Assembly (NCBI RefSeq): GCF_014529945.1
Contig: NZ_JACVFB010000009.1
Coordinates: forward strand, 124,001-188,000
Reading direction: 5' to 3'
DNA: 64,000 nt
From: Chitinophaga varians
Lineage (GTDB): Bacteria; Bacteroidota; Bacteroidia; Chitinophagales; Chitinophagaceae
Shown here piece after piece: positions 35,937 to 45,080 of the stretch; within the stretch, counting starts at the first letter, position 1, and each line of letters begins with the position of its first letter. Position numbers and translations under genes: made by a program. Below the pieces are notes generated by a model. The model did not search any database and was not told where the DNA came from. It saw only the letters and a program-made list of their open reading frames with translations.

Positions 35937-36875
35937 ATGTCATCCAATGATGCACTGATAGCGGATGTTCGCCATTTTAACCGCTTTTATACCGGCGTGG
36001 TGGGCCTGTTGGACCAGCACATTCTGGAAAGTAAATATTCGCTTTCTGAGGTCAGGGTATTATATGAGATCGGGGAACAGGAAAAGTGTACCGCCGGCCA
36101 GTTGATAACTATCATGAAGATAGATGGGGGATACCTCAGTCGTATGCTGAAGAAGTTTGAATCCGCCGGATTGATTACCCGGCACCAGTCGCCCGCCGAC
36201 GGCCGTACTTTCTTCCTGCAACTGACCGCCAGGGGAAAGAAAATGATGACCGGCCTCAATGAAAGATCATCAGACCAGATCCGGCAGATACTGGAACCGC
36301 TGGAAGAACCGCAACGGCAGCAGGTTGCCGGCGCCATGAAAACGATCGAAACTGTCTTGTCGGGTGGCGGCAATGCCGCGCCAACTTCGGATATCCATAT
36401 CCGTTATGACCTGCAACCGGGGGATATCGGGTATCTGATATACCTGCACGGAGAACTGTACGCCAAAGAATGTGGCTATAACTTTGAATTTGAGTCCTAT
36501 GTGTGTAAAACATTCCAGGATTTTCTGACCACTTACAATACCAACAAAGACAGGGTATTCCTCGCGGTAGCCGACAATCGGATCGTGGGAGCGGTGGCCA
36601 TCCTCGGCTCTTCCCGGTACCTGGCCCAGCTGCGCTGGTTCATTGTGCATCCCGATTACCGGGGGCGTGGACTGGGAAAACGCCTGTTCGCAGAAGCCAT
36701 CGCCTTTTGCCGGGAGAAAAATTACCAGAACGTGTACCTGATGACGACCAGCCTGCAAAACACGGCCATCGATATCTACAAAAAAGCAGGCTTCCGTAAA
36801 ACGGGAGAGAAGTTCCTGCAACTGTGGGGGCAACAACAATACGAACAACGGTACGATATGGACCTCACACAGTGA
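35937..36875 (+). CDS. MarR family regulator fused to a GNAT N-acetyltransferase
   Basis: 312 residues from ATG 35937. Residues ~1-140 form a MarR winged helix (AGQLITIMKIDGGYLSRMLK, then ESAGLITRHQSPADGRTFFL). Residues ~160-312 form a GNAT domain with the acetyl-CoA loop RGRGLGKRL and the motif NTAIDIYKKAGFRKTGEK. This fusion is known in many bacteria. It probably acetylates and senses a small molecule; the substrate is unknown. Element E starts right after the stop. Confidence 0.9.
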   Translation: MSSNDALIADVRHFNRFYTGVVGLLDQHILESKYSLSEVRVLYEIGEQEKCTAGQLITIMKIDGGYLSRMLKKFESAGLITRHQSPADGRTFFLQLTARGKKMMTGLNERSSDQIRQILEPLEEPQRQQVAGAMKTIETVLSGGGNAAPTSDIHIRYDLQPGDIGYLIYLHGELYAKECGYNFEFESYVCKTFQDFLTTYNTNKDRVFLAVADNRIVGAVAILGSSRYLAQLRWFIVHPDYRGRGLGKRLFAEAIAFCREKNYQNVYLMTTSLQNTAIDIYKKAGFRKTGEKFLQLWGQQQYEQRYDMDLTQ

Positions 36876-37030
36876 TTTTGGGATTTATTGATTGACGATT
36901 TTTTGATTTCGGGGATGAAGCCGATGTCTCCAAAATCAAAAAATAAAAAATCAAAAATCGTAAATCAAAAATTCTACATCACCTTGATCCCCAAAATCGT
37001 AAATCAAAAAATCCATAAATCAATAAATCC
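36876..37030. repeat. Palindromic element E (period-8 arms, right arm duplicated)
   Basis: Left arm units are GATTTTGG, GATTTATT, GATTGAC, GATTTTTT, GATTTCGG. Complementary arms occur twice on the right (about 36932-36975 and 36990-37030). It spans the whole gap between the convergent MarR-GNAT stop and the DinB stop (37031-37033). Confidence 0.85.
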
Positions 37031-37489
37031 TCAAAGGTATTTCCGCAGTATCACTATCTGCCCCAGATGGTAGGCATCGTGTTCTGCGAGGCCCTGCAAA
37101 TAATACACGGCTTTTTTATCGGTACCGGGGAAGGTGTCAAACAGGGCTTCTTCCGGGAACTTCCGGATAGTGGCGGCCATCTGATCGAAGGAATGTTCCA
37201 GCCGATGGATGGTGGCCTGCCAGTTTTCTTCTCCATGGTTTTCCGGCATATAAAAGTCCGGAAGGTCTCCGTCTTTTTCCGGCGGTTCGTTGTGCATATA
37301 CCTTTCCACCCGCTGGTGCCAGAAGATAACATGGTTCACGATCTGCCAGATGTTATTGGAGCCGTTCAGGCTTTTTACTGCCTGACGTGCGTCTATACGG
37401 GAAAGATGTTCCCTGAAAGTTACATCCAGCCAGGGTTTCCCATTATATAATGCTTCTATGGAAGAAGCGAGGTGTTCTGTAAGCTGCAT
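37031..37489 (-). CDS. DinB family protein
   Basis: 152 residues, a four-helix-bundle metal-dependent protein. The likely metal histidines are in VNHVIFWHQ and EHDAYHLGQ. Members include thiol transferases and uncharacterised stress proteins. It is divergent from the acyl-CoA carboxylase gene with only 52 bases between; that gap contains a single AATTCGTAATT word like those of the period-7 repeats. Confidence 0.85.
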   Translation of the reverse strand: MQLTEHLASSIEALYNGKPWLDVTFREHLSRIDARQAVKSLNGSNNIWQIVNHVIFWHQRVERYMHNEPPEKDGDLPDFYMPENHGEENWQATIHRLEHSFDQMAATIRKFPEEALFDTFPGTDKKAVYYLQGLAEHDAYHLGQIVILRKYL

Positions 37490-37541
37490 AATTCGTAATT
37501 TAACTTATTTGTCGGTATTTTTAAAGTAAAACCCAAACGTT

Positions 37542-39179
37542 ATGAACCAAGTGGATCTGGAAACGAACAAGAACGAAGATGCCATGAGACTGGCCATCAG
37601 CACCATGAAACAGCGCCTCGGGACCATTGAGCAGGGCGGCGGGAAAAAAAGCCTGGAAAAGGTCCGCCAACGTGGCAAACTGACGGCCAGAGAACGTATT
37701 CAATATCTGATAGACAAAGACACCCCTTTTATTGAAATCGGCGCCTTTGCTGCTTATGAGATGTACCCCGAATATGGTGGTTGCCCTGCCGCCGGCACGG
37801 TGGGCGGCATCGGTTATGTAAGCGGCCGCCAATGTATGATCGTGGCCAACGACATGACGGTGAAAGCCGGCGCCTGGTTCCCCATGACGGGCAAAAAGAA
37901 CCTGCGCCTACAGGAAATAGCCATGGAAAACCATCTGCCGGTCATCTACCTGGTAGACAGTGCCGGCGTATTCCTGCCTATGCAGGACGAAATATTTCCC
38001 GATAAGGAACACTTTGGCCGCATCTTCCGCAACAACGCCCGTATGAGCGCGATGGGCATCACCCAGATCGCGGCGGTCATGGGCAGCTGTGTGGCCGGTG
38101 GCGCCTATCTGCCCATTATGAGCGATGAAGTGCTGATGGTGGAAGGCAACGGCTCTATCTTCCTCGCCGGCCCTTACCTGGTAAAGGCTGCTATCGGAGA
38201 AGACGTAGATGCGGAAACGTTAGGCGGCGCGGTTACCCATACCGAAATCTCCGGCATCGCCGACTATAAATTCAAAACAGATGAAGAATGCCTCGATCAG
38301 ATAAAACGGATCGTCAGCAAAATAGGACAAGGTCCCACTGCGGGCTTTGACCGCATCGGGCCGGTGGCGCCCGCCCTGCCGGAAGAAGAGCTGCGCGGCA
38401 TATTGCCCTCCGACAGTTCCCGCCCGTACGATATGCTCGATGTCATTCACCGCATCGTGGACGATTCTGCTTTTGATCAATATAAGCAAGACTACGGCAA
38501 AAGCATTCTTTGTGGCTACGCCCGCATCGATGGCTGGGCAGTAGGCATTGTGGCCAACCAGCGTAAAATCGTGAAAAGCCGCAAAGGCGAATTGCAGATG
38601 GGCGGCGTTATCTACAACGACAGCGCCGACAAAGCTGCCCGCTTCATCATGAACTGTAACCAGAAAAAAATACCACTGGTATTTCTTCAGGATGTAACCG
38701 GTTTCATGGTGGGCAGCCGTAGCGAACACGCCGGCATCATTAAAGACGGCGCTAAACTGGTTAATGCCGTATCCAACTCCGTGGTGCCCAAAATCACCAT
38801 CATTATTGGCAACTCCTACGGCGCGGGCAACTACGCCATGTGCGGCAAAGCCTATGACCCCCGCTTTATCTTCGCGTGGCCCTCAGCTAAAATTGCCGTG
38901 ATGGGCGGTGAACAGGCAGCTAAAACATTGTTACAGATTCAGGTGGCTTCCCTGAAAGCGAAAGGACAGGAGATCACCCCGGAAGAAGAAGCCCGCCTGC
39001 TCAAAGAAATCACCGATAAATATAACAGCCAGACCACACCATATTATGCCGCTGCCCGCCTCTGGGTAGATGATATCATCGATCCTGCGGATACCCGCGG
39101 GCATATTTCAGCATGTATCAAAGCGGCTAACAACGCACCCGTAGAACAGGCGTTTAACGTAGGGGTGTTCCAGGTATAA
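37542..39179 (+). CDS. Acyl-CoA carboxylase beta subunit (propionyl/methylmalonyl-CoA carboxyltransferase)
   Basis: 545 residues, the usual length. It has both halves of the carboxyltransferase fold: the N-terminal acyl-CoA part with VAGGAYLPIMSDEVLMVEG and the C-terminal biotin part with FLQDVTGFMVG and GNSYGAGNYAMCGKAYDPRF. It transfers carboxylate from biotin to an acyl-CoA, probably propionyl- or methylcrotonyl-CoA. The biotin carboxylase subunit is not in the window. Element F starts immediately after the stop. Confidence 0.93.
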   Translation: MNQVDLETNKNEDAMRLAISTMKQRLGTIEQGGGKKSLEKVRQRGKLTARERIQYLIDKDTPFIEIGAFAAYEMYPEYGGCPAAGTVGGIGYVSGRQCMIVANDMTVKAGAWFPMTGKKNLRLQEIAMENHLPVIYLVDSAGVFLPMQDEIFPDKEHFGRIFRNNARMSAMGITQIAAVMGSCVAGGAYLPIMSDEVLMVEGNGSIFLAGPYLVKAAIGEDVDAETLGGAVTHTEISGIADYKFKTDEECLDQIKRIVSKIGQGPTAGFDRIGPVAPALPEEELRGILPSDSSRPYDMLDVIHRIVDDSAFDQYKQDYGKSILCGYARIDGWAVGIVANQRKIVKSRKGELQMGGVIYNDSADKAARFIMNCNQKKIPLVFLQDVTGFMVGSRSEHAGIIKDGAKLVNAVSNSVVPKITIIIGNSYGAGNYAMCGKAYDPRFIFAWPSAKIAVMGGEQAAKTLLQIQVASLKAKGQEITPEEEARLLKEITDKYNSQTTPYYAAARLWVDDIIDPADTRGHISACIKAANNAPVEQAFNVGVFQV

Positions 39180-39180
39180 G

Positions 39181-39280
39181 CATTTTGATATTTTGACATT
39201 TAGTTATGTTGATATTTAGTAGAACAGCCTTATTCCTAAGAAGTCCGACTAAATATCAACATATCTAAATGTCAAAATTT
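39181..39280. repeat. Palindromic element F (period-8 arms)
   Basis: The left arm (39181-39220) has units ATTTTGAT, ATTTTGAC, ATTTAGTT, ATGTTGAT, ATTTAG. The right arm (39248-39280) is complementary with one mismatch in the paired part. It begins 1 base after the carboxylase stop. Confidence 0.9.
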
Positions 39281-39292
39281 ATAAATGAACGT

Positions 39293-39300
39293 TATATTTG
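39293..39300 (+). promoter_or_regulatory. -7 promoter element of the RNase HI gene
   Basis: TATATTTG is an exact match, only 6 bases before the ATG. Transcription would start at or next to the start codon, giving a leaderless mRNA. Confidence 0.5.
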
Positions 39301-39306
39301 CGCGCT

Positions 39307-39765
39307 ATGGCAGAACTGCAGATATATACGGATGGTGCATCGCGCGGCAACCCCGGGCCCGGTGGTTATGGTGTGGTATTATTATGGGGAAGTGTACGCA
39401 AGGAATTATCGCAAGGGTACCGTAAAACCACCAACAACCGGATGGAGCTGCTGGCGGTGATCACAGCACTGGAAGCATTAAAAAAAGACGGACTGGAAAT
39501 GACCATCTTTACGGACAGTAAATATGTGGTGGACAGTATCGAAAAAGGATGGATATGGGGCTGGGTGAAGACCGGCTTTAAGGATAAAAAGAACAAAGAC
39601 CTGTGGATGCGTTTTATTCCGCTCTACAGAAGACACAAAGTCAAAATGCAGTGGGTGAAAGGCCACGCGAGCAACCCGCTCAACAACCGCTGCGATGAAC
39701 TGGCCACGCAGGCGGCCGATAGTGGCAACTGGCTGATAGACCAGGGCTTCGAAAGCGGAAATTAA
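39307..39765 (+). CDS. rnhA: Ribonuclease HI
   Basis: 152 residues from ATG 39307; an upstream in-frame codon at 39298 is excluded because the promoter box would overlap it. The catalytic residues are present: Asp9 (YTDGASRGNPG), Glu47 (NNRMELLA), Asp70 (FTDSKYVVDS), His120 and Asp130 (NNRCDELA). It cleaves the RNA strand of RNA-DNA hybrids during replication and repair. The AspT-like gene follows 56 bases downstream. Confidence 0.95.
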   Translation: MAELQIYTDGASRGNPGPGGYGVVLLWGSVRKELSQGYRKTTNNRMELLAVITALEALKKDGLEMTIFTDSKYVVDSIEKGWIWGWVKTGFKDKKNKDLWMRFIPLYRRHKVKMQWVKGHASNPLNNRCDELATQAADSGNWLIDQGFESGN

Positions 39766-39821
39766 CCATTGCCGAACCAACTGACAGCCCGGATTGTAAT
39801 ATAAACGGAAAAACTTCGTTT

Positions 39822-41537
39822 ATGCTTACCTGGCTGATTGAAACGCTCCAGAAATACCCGGAAATCGCTGTCATGTTAACCCTGCTCATTGGTTTTCTCC
39901 TGGGTAAATTACGTATCAAAGGTTTTACACTCGGCACTGTCACCGGCGTGCTGCTGGTCGGTATCGTCATTGGCGGTATTCATATCCAGATCCCGGGCGC
40001 AGCTAAATCTATCTTTTTCCTGCTGTTCCTGTTTGGTACGGGCTACAGCATCGGTCCGCAGTTTTTTCAGGGATTGAAAAAAGATGGTCTCCCGATAGCA
40101 GCATTCTCTTTTATTGTTTGCTGCAGCAGCCTCTTCTTCTGCTGGGCCATCGCTTCTATCCTGCAATTTGATACAGGTACTACAGCAGGACTGATGTCCG
40201 GCGCTAACACCTGTTCCGCTATTATCGGCGTTGCTTCCAATACCATCAACGAACTGGACATCAGTATCGCCGACAAGGAGCGGCTGGTAAACCAGATCCC
40301 TGTTGCTTATGCGGTGACTTACATCTTCGGGACAGCCGGCACCAGCTGGTTCCTGTCGGTCATCGGCCCATGGTTCATGTCCGGTAGCAGAGAGAAACTG
40401 ATAGAAGAAACCCGTAAGCTGGAGGCTACCATGACTGATACAAATGCCGAGGAAGACGGAGATATCAAAAATGCTTACGATCATGTGGCCTTCAGGGCTT
40501 ATCTCGTCAACGGTGAGCTGGTGGGCGAAGAAGGAAAGTCGGTGGGAGAACTGGAAGCTTTTTTCCGTCGGAAAAAAAGAGTGCTGTACCTGTTGCGCGT
40601 AAGGCGGGGAGGGGAGATGATGGCCACCCCACAGGATTTTGTGATCCGTCAGGGAGATATTATAGCTGTCGGCGGACAACGGTCGGCCGCTATCGCTTCA
40701 GGCACTATGCTGGGCCGGGAAGTGGCGGACGCCGATCTGTTGACCTTCCCCGTACAGGCTATCAATGTCGTCATCAATAAGAACACCGCGATCAATAAAC
40801 CCATCAAGGTGCTGGTACGCCGGCCTCAACTGCATGGTATCAGTGTCCGGAAAATTACCCGCGCCGGTATTGAGATACCGCTGGAAGCCAATACCATTGT
40901 GCAGAAAGGCGATGTGGCGGAACTAGTGGGTATACAGGAAGAGCTGGACCTGGCCGTGCCGATACTTGGTTTTAAGGAGCGGGCAGGTGTGGAAACGGAT
41001 ATTCCCTACCTGGCCGGCGGTATCGCGCTGGGTGCGCTGGTAGGGGCGATGAGCCTCAGGATCGGTAATGTGCCGATAGAACTGAGCACCAGTGGTGGTG
41101 CATTGATTGCAGGGCTTTTCTTCGGATGGCTGCGCAGCGTGAATCCCCGCTTCGGATATATCCCGCCTTCTTCCCAATGGGTGCTGACAAAACTGGGATT
41201 GCATGTGTTCATCGCTATTGTAGGCCTCACTGCCAGCGATGGTTTTTTACAGGGATTAAAGCAGGAAGGACTGACCTTGTTCCTCGCCGGTTTGGTATTA
41301 AGTCTGTTGCCGATGGTGGTGGCCCTGTTCCTGTCTAAATACGTCTTCAAATTTCATCCTGCCATTGGTTTGGGCGCCTGTGCCGGTGCTCATGATGAAT
41401 CGGCCCCGCTGCTGGCCGTACAGGATGCGCTCAATAGTAAGGTGCCGGCCTTAGGTTATACAGTAGCTTACGCAGTAGCTAATATCACCCTCACTACTTC
41501 CGGAGTGATCATCGTATTGCTGATGCACAAAGGCTAA
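39822..41537 (+). CDS. AspT/YidE-YbjL-like putative transporter with two RCK_C domains
   Basis: 571 residues: membrane half (~1-190, with the GFLLGKLRIKGFTLGTVTGV start), two cytoplasmic RCK_C (TrkA_C) domains (~215-295 and ~300-385), and a second membrane half (~395-571) with GACAGAHDESAPLLAVQDA. This is the aspartate:alanine exchanger family layout. It probably antiports dicarboxylates or amino acids and is gated by a ligand on the RCK domains. It lies 56 bases after rnhA. Confidence 0.9.
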   Translation: MLTWLIETLQKYPEIAVMLTLLIGFLLGKLRIKGFTLGTVTGVLLVGIVIGGIHIQIPGAAKSIFFLLFLFGTGYSIGPQFFQGLKKDGLPIAAFSFIVCCSSLFFCWAIASILQFDTGTTAGLMSGANTCSAIIGVASNTINELDISIADKERLVNQIPVAYAVTYIFGTAGTSWFLSVIGPWFMSGSREKLIEETRKLEATMTDTNAEEDGDIKNAYDHVAFRAYLVNGELVGEEGKSVGELEAFFRRKKRVLYLLRVRRGGEMMATPQDFVIRQGDIIAVGGQRSAAIASGTMLGREVADADLLTFPVQAINVVINKNTAINKPIKVLVRRPQLHGISVRKITRAGIEIPLEANTIVQKGDVAELVGIQEELDLAVPILGFKERAGVETDIPYLAGGIALGALVGAMSLRIGNVPIELSTSGGALIAGLFFGWLRSVNPRFGYIPPSSQWVLTKLGLHVFIAIVGLTASDGFLQGLKQEGLTLFLAGLVLSLLPMVVALFLSKYVFKFHPAIGLGACAGAHDESAPLLAVQDALNSKVPALGYTVAYAVANITLTTSGVIIVLLMHKG

Positions 41538-41637
41538 GATCAATATATGAGTCCCTTCAGTCCGATGTAAAACGATTTACCGGTCATCATAAAAAAAGAA
41601 GGGTGTGTCCCATTTTCCCAACTTTTTTAACAAATCT

Positions 41638-41669
41638 TTTGTTGTTTACATATAAACACCCTAGCTTTG
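41638..41669 (+). promoter_or_regulatory. Promoter of the second susCD operon
   Basis: A -33 TTTG (41638-41641) and an exact -7 TAGCTTTG (41662-41669) are separated by 20 bases, the normal Bacteroidota spacing. The transcript would have a 5' leader of about 300 bases before susC. Confidence 0.65.
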
Positions 41670-41736
41670 CGGCTCCATTAGTCTATAGGATTAATAGAGT
41701 ATTGTGAAAGAGATAAAATATCAAAGGAAACCGATT

Positions 41737-41796
41737 ATGGAAAGGAAGAACCAGCCAGTTGAATGCACCAACCAAAGTTGTTGTTGCTGTTGTTAA
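41737..41796 (+). CDS. Poly-cysteine leader peptide upstream of susC
   Basis: ATG 41737 opens a 19-codon frame reading MERKNQPVECTNQSCCCCC and stopping at TAA 41794-41796. The five terminal cysteine codons are TGT TGT TGC TGT TGT. It lies ~70 bases after the promoter and 186 bases before susC, and is followed by a stem-loop. Poly-Cys upstream frames that attenuate operons in response to cysteine are known in mycobacteria, and a Cys-rich one acts in copper control of a TonB receptor in Bordetella. A similar role is inferred here, not shown. Confidence 0.6.
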   Translation: MERKNQPVECTNQSCCCCC

Positions 41797-41822
41797 AATC
41801 AAAATCGCTTTCTGCACAACAG

Positions 41823-41870
41823 ATCTTCCGAAACAACCGGTTACAGCTACATTAGCTGCATCAGGAAGAT
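41823..41870 (+). promoter_or_regulatory. Stem-loop downstream of the poly-Cys frame
   Basis: ATCTTCC (41823-41829) pairs with GGAAGAT (41864-41870), and inside CAGCTA pairs with TAGCTG (41844-41858) around a 3-base loop. It begins 26 bases after the leader-peptide stop, where a stalled ribosome could affect folding. There is no U-tract, so it is not a plain intrinsic terminator. Confidence 0.4.
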
Positions 41871-41982
41871 AACTGTCACCGTACAAATAAAATATGGAGG
41901 CTAAGCTGGTGTTATCTGCTTTATAGCAGGTACAGGACGGTTATTGCCTTTATTCGTTCTCTAAACCAATCAACATAGAACT

Positions 41983-44900
41983 ATGTTACAACGATTGCTG
42001 CTTTTTCTACTGCTGCTGGGACCACTGGCAGCGTTTTCGCAGGCACGTACTGTTACCGGTACCGTCCTGTCGGCCCAGGACAAAGCCCCTTTGCCTGGCG
42101 CTACCATCGTCATTAAAGGTACGACGAAAGGTGTGCTGACAGGGCCTGACGGCACTTTCCGGCTGGAAGTGACTGATCCGGCCGCCACCACACTGGTCAT
42201 CAGCTATGTAGGCATGACACCGCAGGAAGTGCCTGTCAGTACTACGCCCCTGACCATCTCCCTGCAATCATCCGGTAAGAATATCGATGAAATAGTAGTC
42301 ATTGCTTATGGTACTGCTAAAAAAAGTTCCTATACCGGTTCGGTATCACAAATTAAAGGCACTGAACTGGAAAGCCGTCAGGTATCCAGCGTCACCAAAG
42401 CCTTGCAGGGCCTTGCTCCCGGCGTGCAGAGTGCTTCCCAGAGCGGACAACCCGGTTCTGACGCGACCATCCGTATCCGCGGCGTTGGTTCCATCAATGC
42501 TTCTGCAGACCCGCTCTATGTCGTTGACGGGGTGCCTTATGGCGGTAACCTCAACGCTATCAACCCATACGATATCGAATCTATCAGCGTACTGAAAGAC
42601 GCCGCCTCTGCTGCGTTATACGGTTCCCGTGGCGCCAATGGTGTGATCATTATCACCACTAAAAAAGGCAAAGCGAAAGGAAGTAATATAGACGTTCGCG
42701 TTAGTCAGGGTTTCTCTAAAAGAGCCGTGAAAGATTATGACCGGATGTCTACCGATCAATATTTCCCCACATACTGGCGAGCCTTGTTCAACGAGAACCT
42801 GGGCAGCCAGGACTCTATCACCGCTGCTAAAAACGCCAGCCGTGACCTGGTAGGAGAGTTGGGCATCAATCCTTATGGCGCCGCATTTCCACAGCCTGTA
42901 GGTACAGACGGCAAACTGGTGGCAGGCGCAAAACCCCTGTGGAGCGATGACTGGGACAAAGCGATGCAACGCACCGGTCACCGTACCGAAGCAAACGTAG
43001 CTGTCAGCGGTGCTACTGATAAAACCCGCTACCTCATCTCTGGTGGTTACCTCGATGATCAGGGTATCTATCTGGGCTCCGGTTTCAAACGTTACACCGT
43101 GCGTTCCAACTTCGACATAGACGCCCGCAAATGGCTGAAGATAGGCCTCAACCTCAATGCGGCCCACTCTGATCAACAGGCGCCTCCGTCTGAAGATAGC
43201 CGCAGCGACAACTATGTCAACTACGGTCGTCTGATGGGTCCTATGTATCCGGTTTATCAGCGTGACCTCACCACCGGCGCTTACCTGCTCGATGCAAAAG
43301 GTCAGAAAATATTCGACTATGGCGACTATCGCCCGGACCCGGCCAACCCCCGTACCAATCTGGTACAGACTTCCGGCATCGATAAACACGATGTGATGCG
43401 TGATGACGTGTCTGCCCGCTTCTATGCTGAAGCAACACTCTACAAAGGACTGAAGTTCAAAACCAGCTACAATGCTGACTACTCCTCCCGCGTGGGCCAC
43501 GACTATACGAATCCTACGCTGGGCTTCGATGCAGAGGTAGGTGGTACCGTGACCAAAGGTAACTATCGCACTTTCAACTGGACCTTCAACAACATTCTGA
43601 CCTATGAGACAACTTTCAATGAAAAACATCACCTGAATGTGTTGGCAGGTCAGGAAGCTTATAAATTCAAATACACTTTCCTGGAAGGTACTAAATCCGG
43701 TTTCTCCGTGCCTGGTATCGATGAGCCGGCGGATGCCGCGCTGATCGGCGGTTTTGACGGTTATACCGACAGCTATACACAAAGCTCGTACCTCGGAAGA
43801 GCTGAATACGACTACGCCGGAAAATACTTCTTCTCCACGTCCCTGCGTCGTGACGGATCTTCCCGTTTCGCACCGGACCGCCGCTGGGGTACTTTCTGGT
43901 CTGTAGGCGCTTCCTGGAAAATGACGGAAGAGTCTTTCCTGAAAAATAGTTCCTGGCTCAATCTGTTGACACTGCGCGCCAGCTACGGCGGACAAGGCAA
44001 CGACAACCTCGGCAGTGCCCGTTATTATAACTATCTGCCGCTATATTCCGTTAACAGCAACCTCGGACTGGGTGGTACCTACCGCGAACTTTTGTTCAAC
44101 GACAGGCTGAAATGGGAAACTAACCTCAATCTCAACGTAGGGGTGGATTGGTCTATGTTCGAAAACCGCTTCGGTGGTAGCGCGGAATTCTTTGTCCGTA
44201 AATCGCAAGACCTGCTGTATTCCAGACCCAAAGCGCCTTCTATCGGTTACAGTTCTGTAGACGAAAACGTAGGCGCGCTGAAAAATACCGGTATAGACCT
44301 CAGCCTGCATGGTACGCCTATACGAACAAAAAACTTCAGCTGGAATATTGATCTCAATATGACACACTACCAGAACAAGGTGACCAGCCTGCCGCAAAAA
44401 GAGATCATTAGCGGTACCAAAAAACTCATGGTGGGCAAATCCATCTATGATTTCTACATCCGTCAATGGGCGGGCGTAAATCCCAATACCGGCGCGGCAC
44501 AGTGGAAATACACCAATCCTGATGGCAGCATCAAGGATACCAGCAATTACAGCCAGGCATCCCTGTACTACTCCGGTTCCTCACTGCCAGATCTGTATGG
44601 TGGCCTCACCAACACGTTCTCCTATAAAAACTTCTCCCTGTCGTTCCTGATCGTGTATAGCATCGGTGGTAAAGTACTGGACAATGACTACACTTTCCTG
44701 ATGGGGCTGGGTGGCTCCGCGGGCCGTGCATGGTCTACCGAAGTGCTGGACGCATGGACACCGACCAACCGTAATACAGACGTGCCACAGCTAAGCACCG
44801 TAGCGCCAAGCTGGACCGGTACTTCCACACGTTTCCTGTATGACGCTACCTATGCCAGACTGAAAAGTGTGAACCTCAGCTACACACTGCCGAAGTCACT

Positions 44901-45069
44901 GATGGAAAAGGCGCACCTGAATAATATCATGGTGTATGTACAGGGCGAAAACCTGTTCACCTTGTACGGCCATAAAGGCATGGACCCCGAACAGACAGTT
45001 GGCGGTACTACCTACTATCGTTACCCGGCCGTAAAATCTTTGTCTGCCGGTATTAATCTGAGCTTCTAA
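41983..45069 (+). CDS. SusC/RagA family TonB-dependent outer-membrane transporter
   Basis: 1028 residues. Signal peptide (MLQRLLLFLLLLGPLAAFSQ), carboxypeptidase-regulatory-like domain (~22-105, TVTGTVLSAQDKAPLPGATI), TonB plug (~110-225, VVIAYGTAKKSSYTGSVSQI and ISVLKDAASAALYGSRGANG) and the barrel to the end. With the SusD protein encoded 12 bases downstream it forms an uptake complex. The leader with a poly-Cys peptide suggests control by cysteine or a metal, so the cargo may be sulfur- or metal-related; this is inference. Confidence 0.95.
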   Translation: MLQRLLLFLLLLGPLAAFSQARTVTGTVLSAQDKAPLPGATIVIKGTTKGVLTGPDGTFRLEVTDPAATTLVISYVGMTPQEVPVSTTPLTISLQSSGKNIDEIVVIAYGTAKKSSYTGSVSQIKGTELESRQVSSVTKALQGLAPGVQSASQSGQPGSDATIRIRGVGSINASADPLYVVDGVPYGGNLNAINPYDIESISVLKDAASAALYGSRGANGVIIITTKKGKAKGSNIDVRVSQGFSKRAVKDYDRMSTDQYFPTYWRALFNENLGSQDSITAAKNASRDLVGELGINPYGAAFPQPVGTDGKLVAGAKPLWSDDWDKAMQRTGHRTEANVAVSGATDKTRYLISGGYLDDQGIYLGSGFKRYTVRSNFDIDARKWLKIGLNLNAAHSDQQAPPSEDSRSDNYVNYGRLMGPMYPVYQRDLTTGAYLLDAKGQKIFDYGDYRPDPANPRTNLVQTSGIDKHDVMRDDVSARFYAEATLYKGLKFKTSYNADYSSRVGHDYTNPTLGFDAEVGGTVTKGNYRTFNWTFNNILTYETTFNEKHHLNVLAGQEAYKFKYTFLEGTKSGFSVPGIDEPADAALIGGFDGYTDSYTQSSYLGRAEYDYAGKYFFSTSLRRDGSSRFAPDRRWGTFWSVGASWKMTEESFLKNSSWLNLLTLRASYGGQGNDNLGSARYYNYLPLYSVNSNLGLGGTYRELLFNDRLKWETNLNLNVGVDWSMFENRFGGSAEFFVRKSQDLLYSRPKAPSIGYSSVDENVGALKNTGIDLSLHGTPIRTKNFSWNIDLNMTHYQNKVTSLPQKEIISGTKKLMVGKSIYDFYIRQWAGVNPNTGAAQWKYTNPDGSIKDTSNYSQASLYYSGSSLPDLYGGLTNTFSYKNFSLSFLIVYSIGGKVLDNDYTFLMGLGGSAGRAWSTEVLDAWTPTNRNTDVPQLSTVAPSWTGTSTRFLYDATYARLKSVNLSYTLPKSLMEKAHLNNIMVYVQGENLFTLYGHKGMDPEQTVGGTTYYRYPAVKSLSAGINLSF

Positions 45070-45080
45070 AAAACTGTGTC

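Larger units (their letters stand above)
41538..41982. other. 445-base leader region of the second susCD operon
   Basis: The region contains a promoter (41638-41669), a 19-codon poly-cysteine frame (41737-41796), and a downstream stem-loop (41823-41870). The last ~110 bases before susC hold no evident gene; a small TGCT/AGCA hairpin lies near 41926-41938. Confidence 0.7.
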
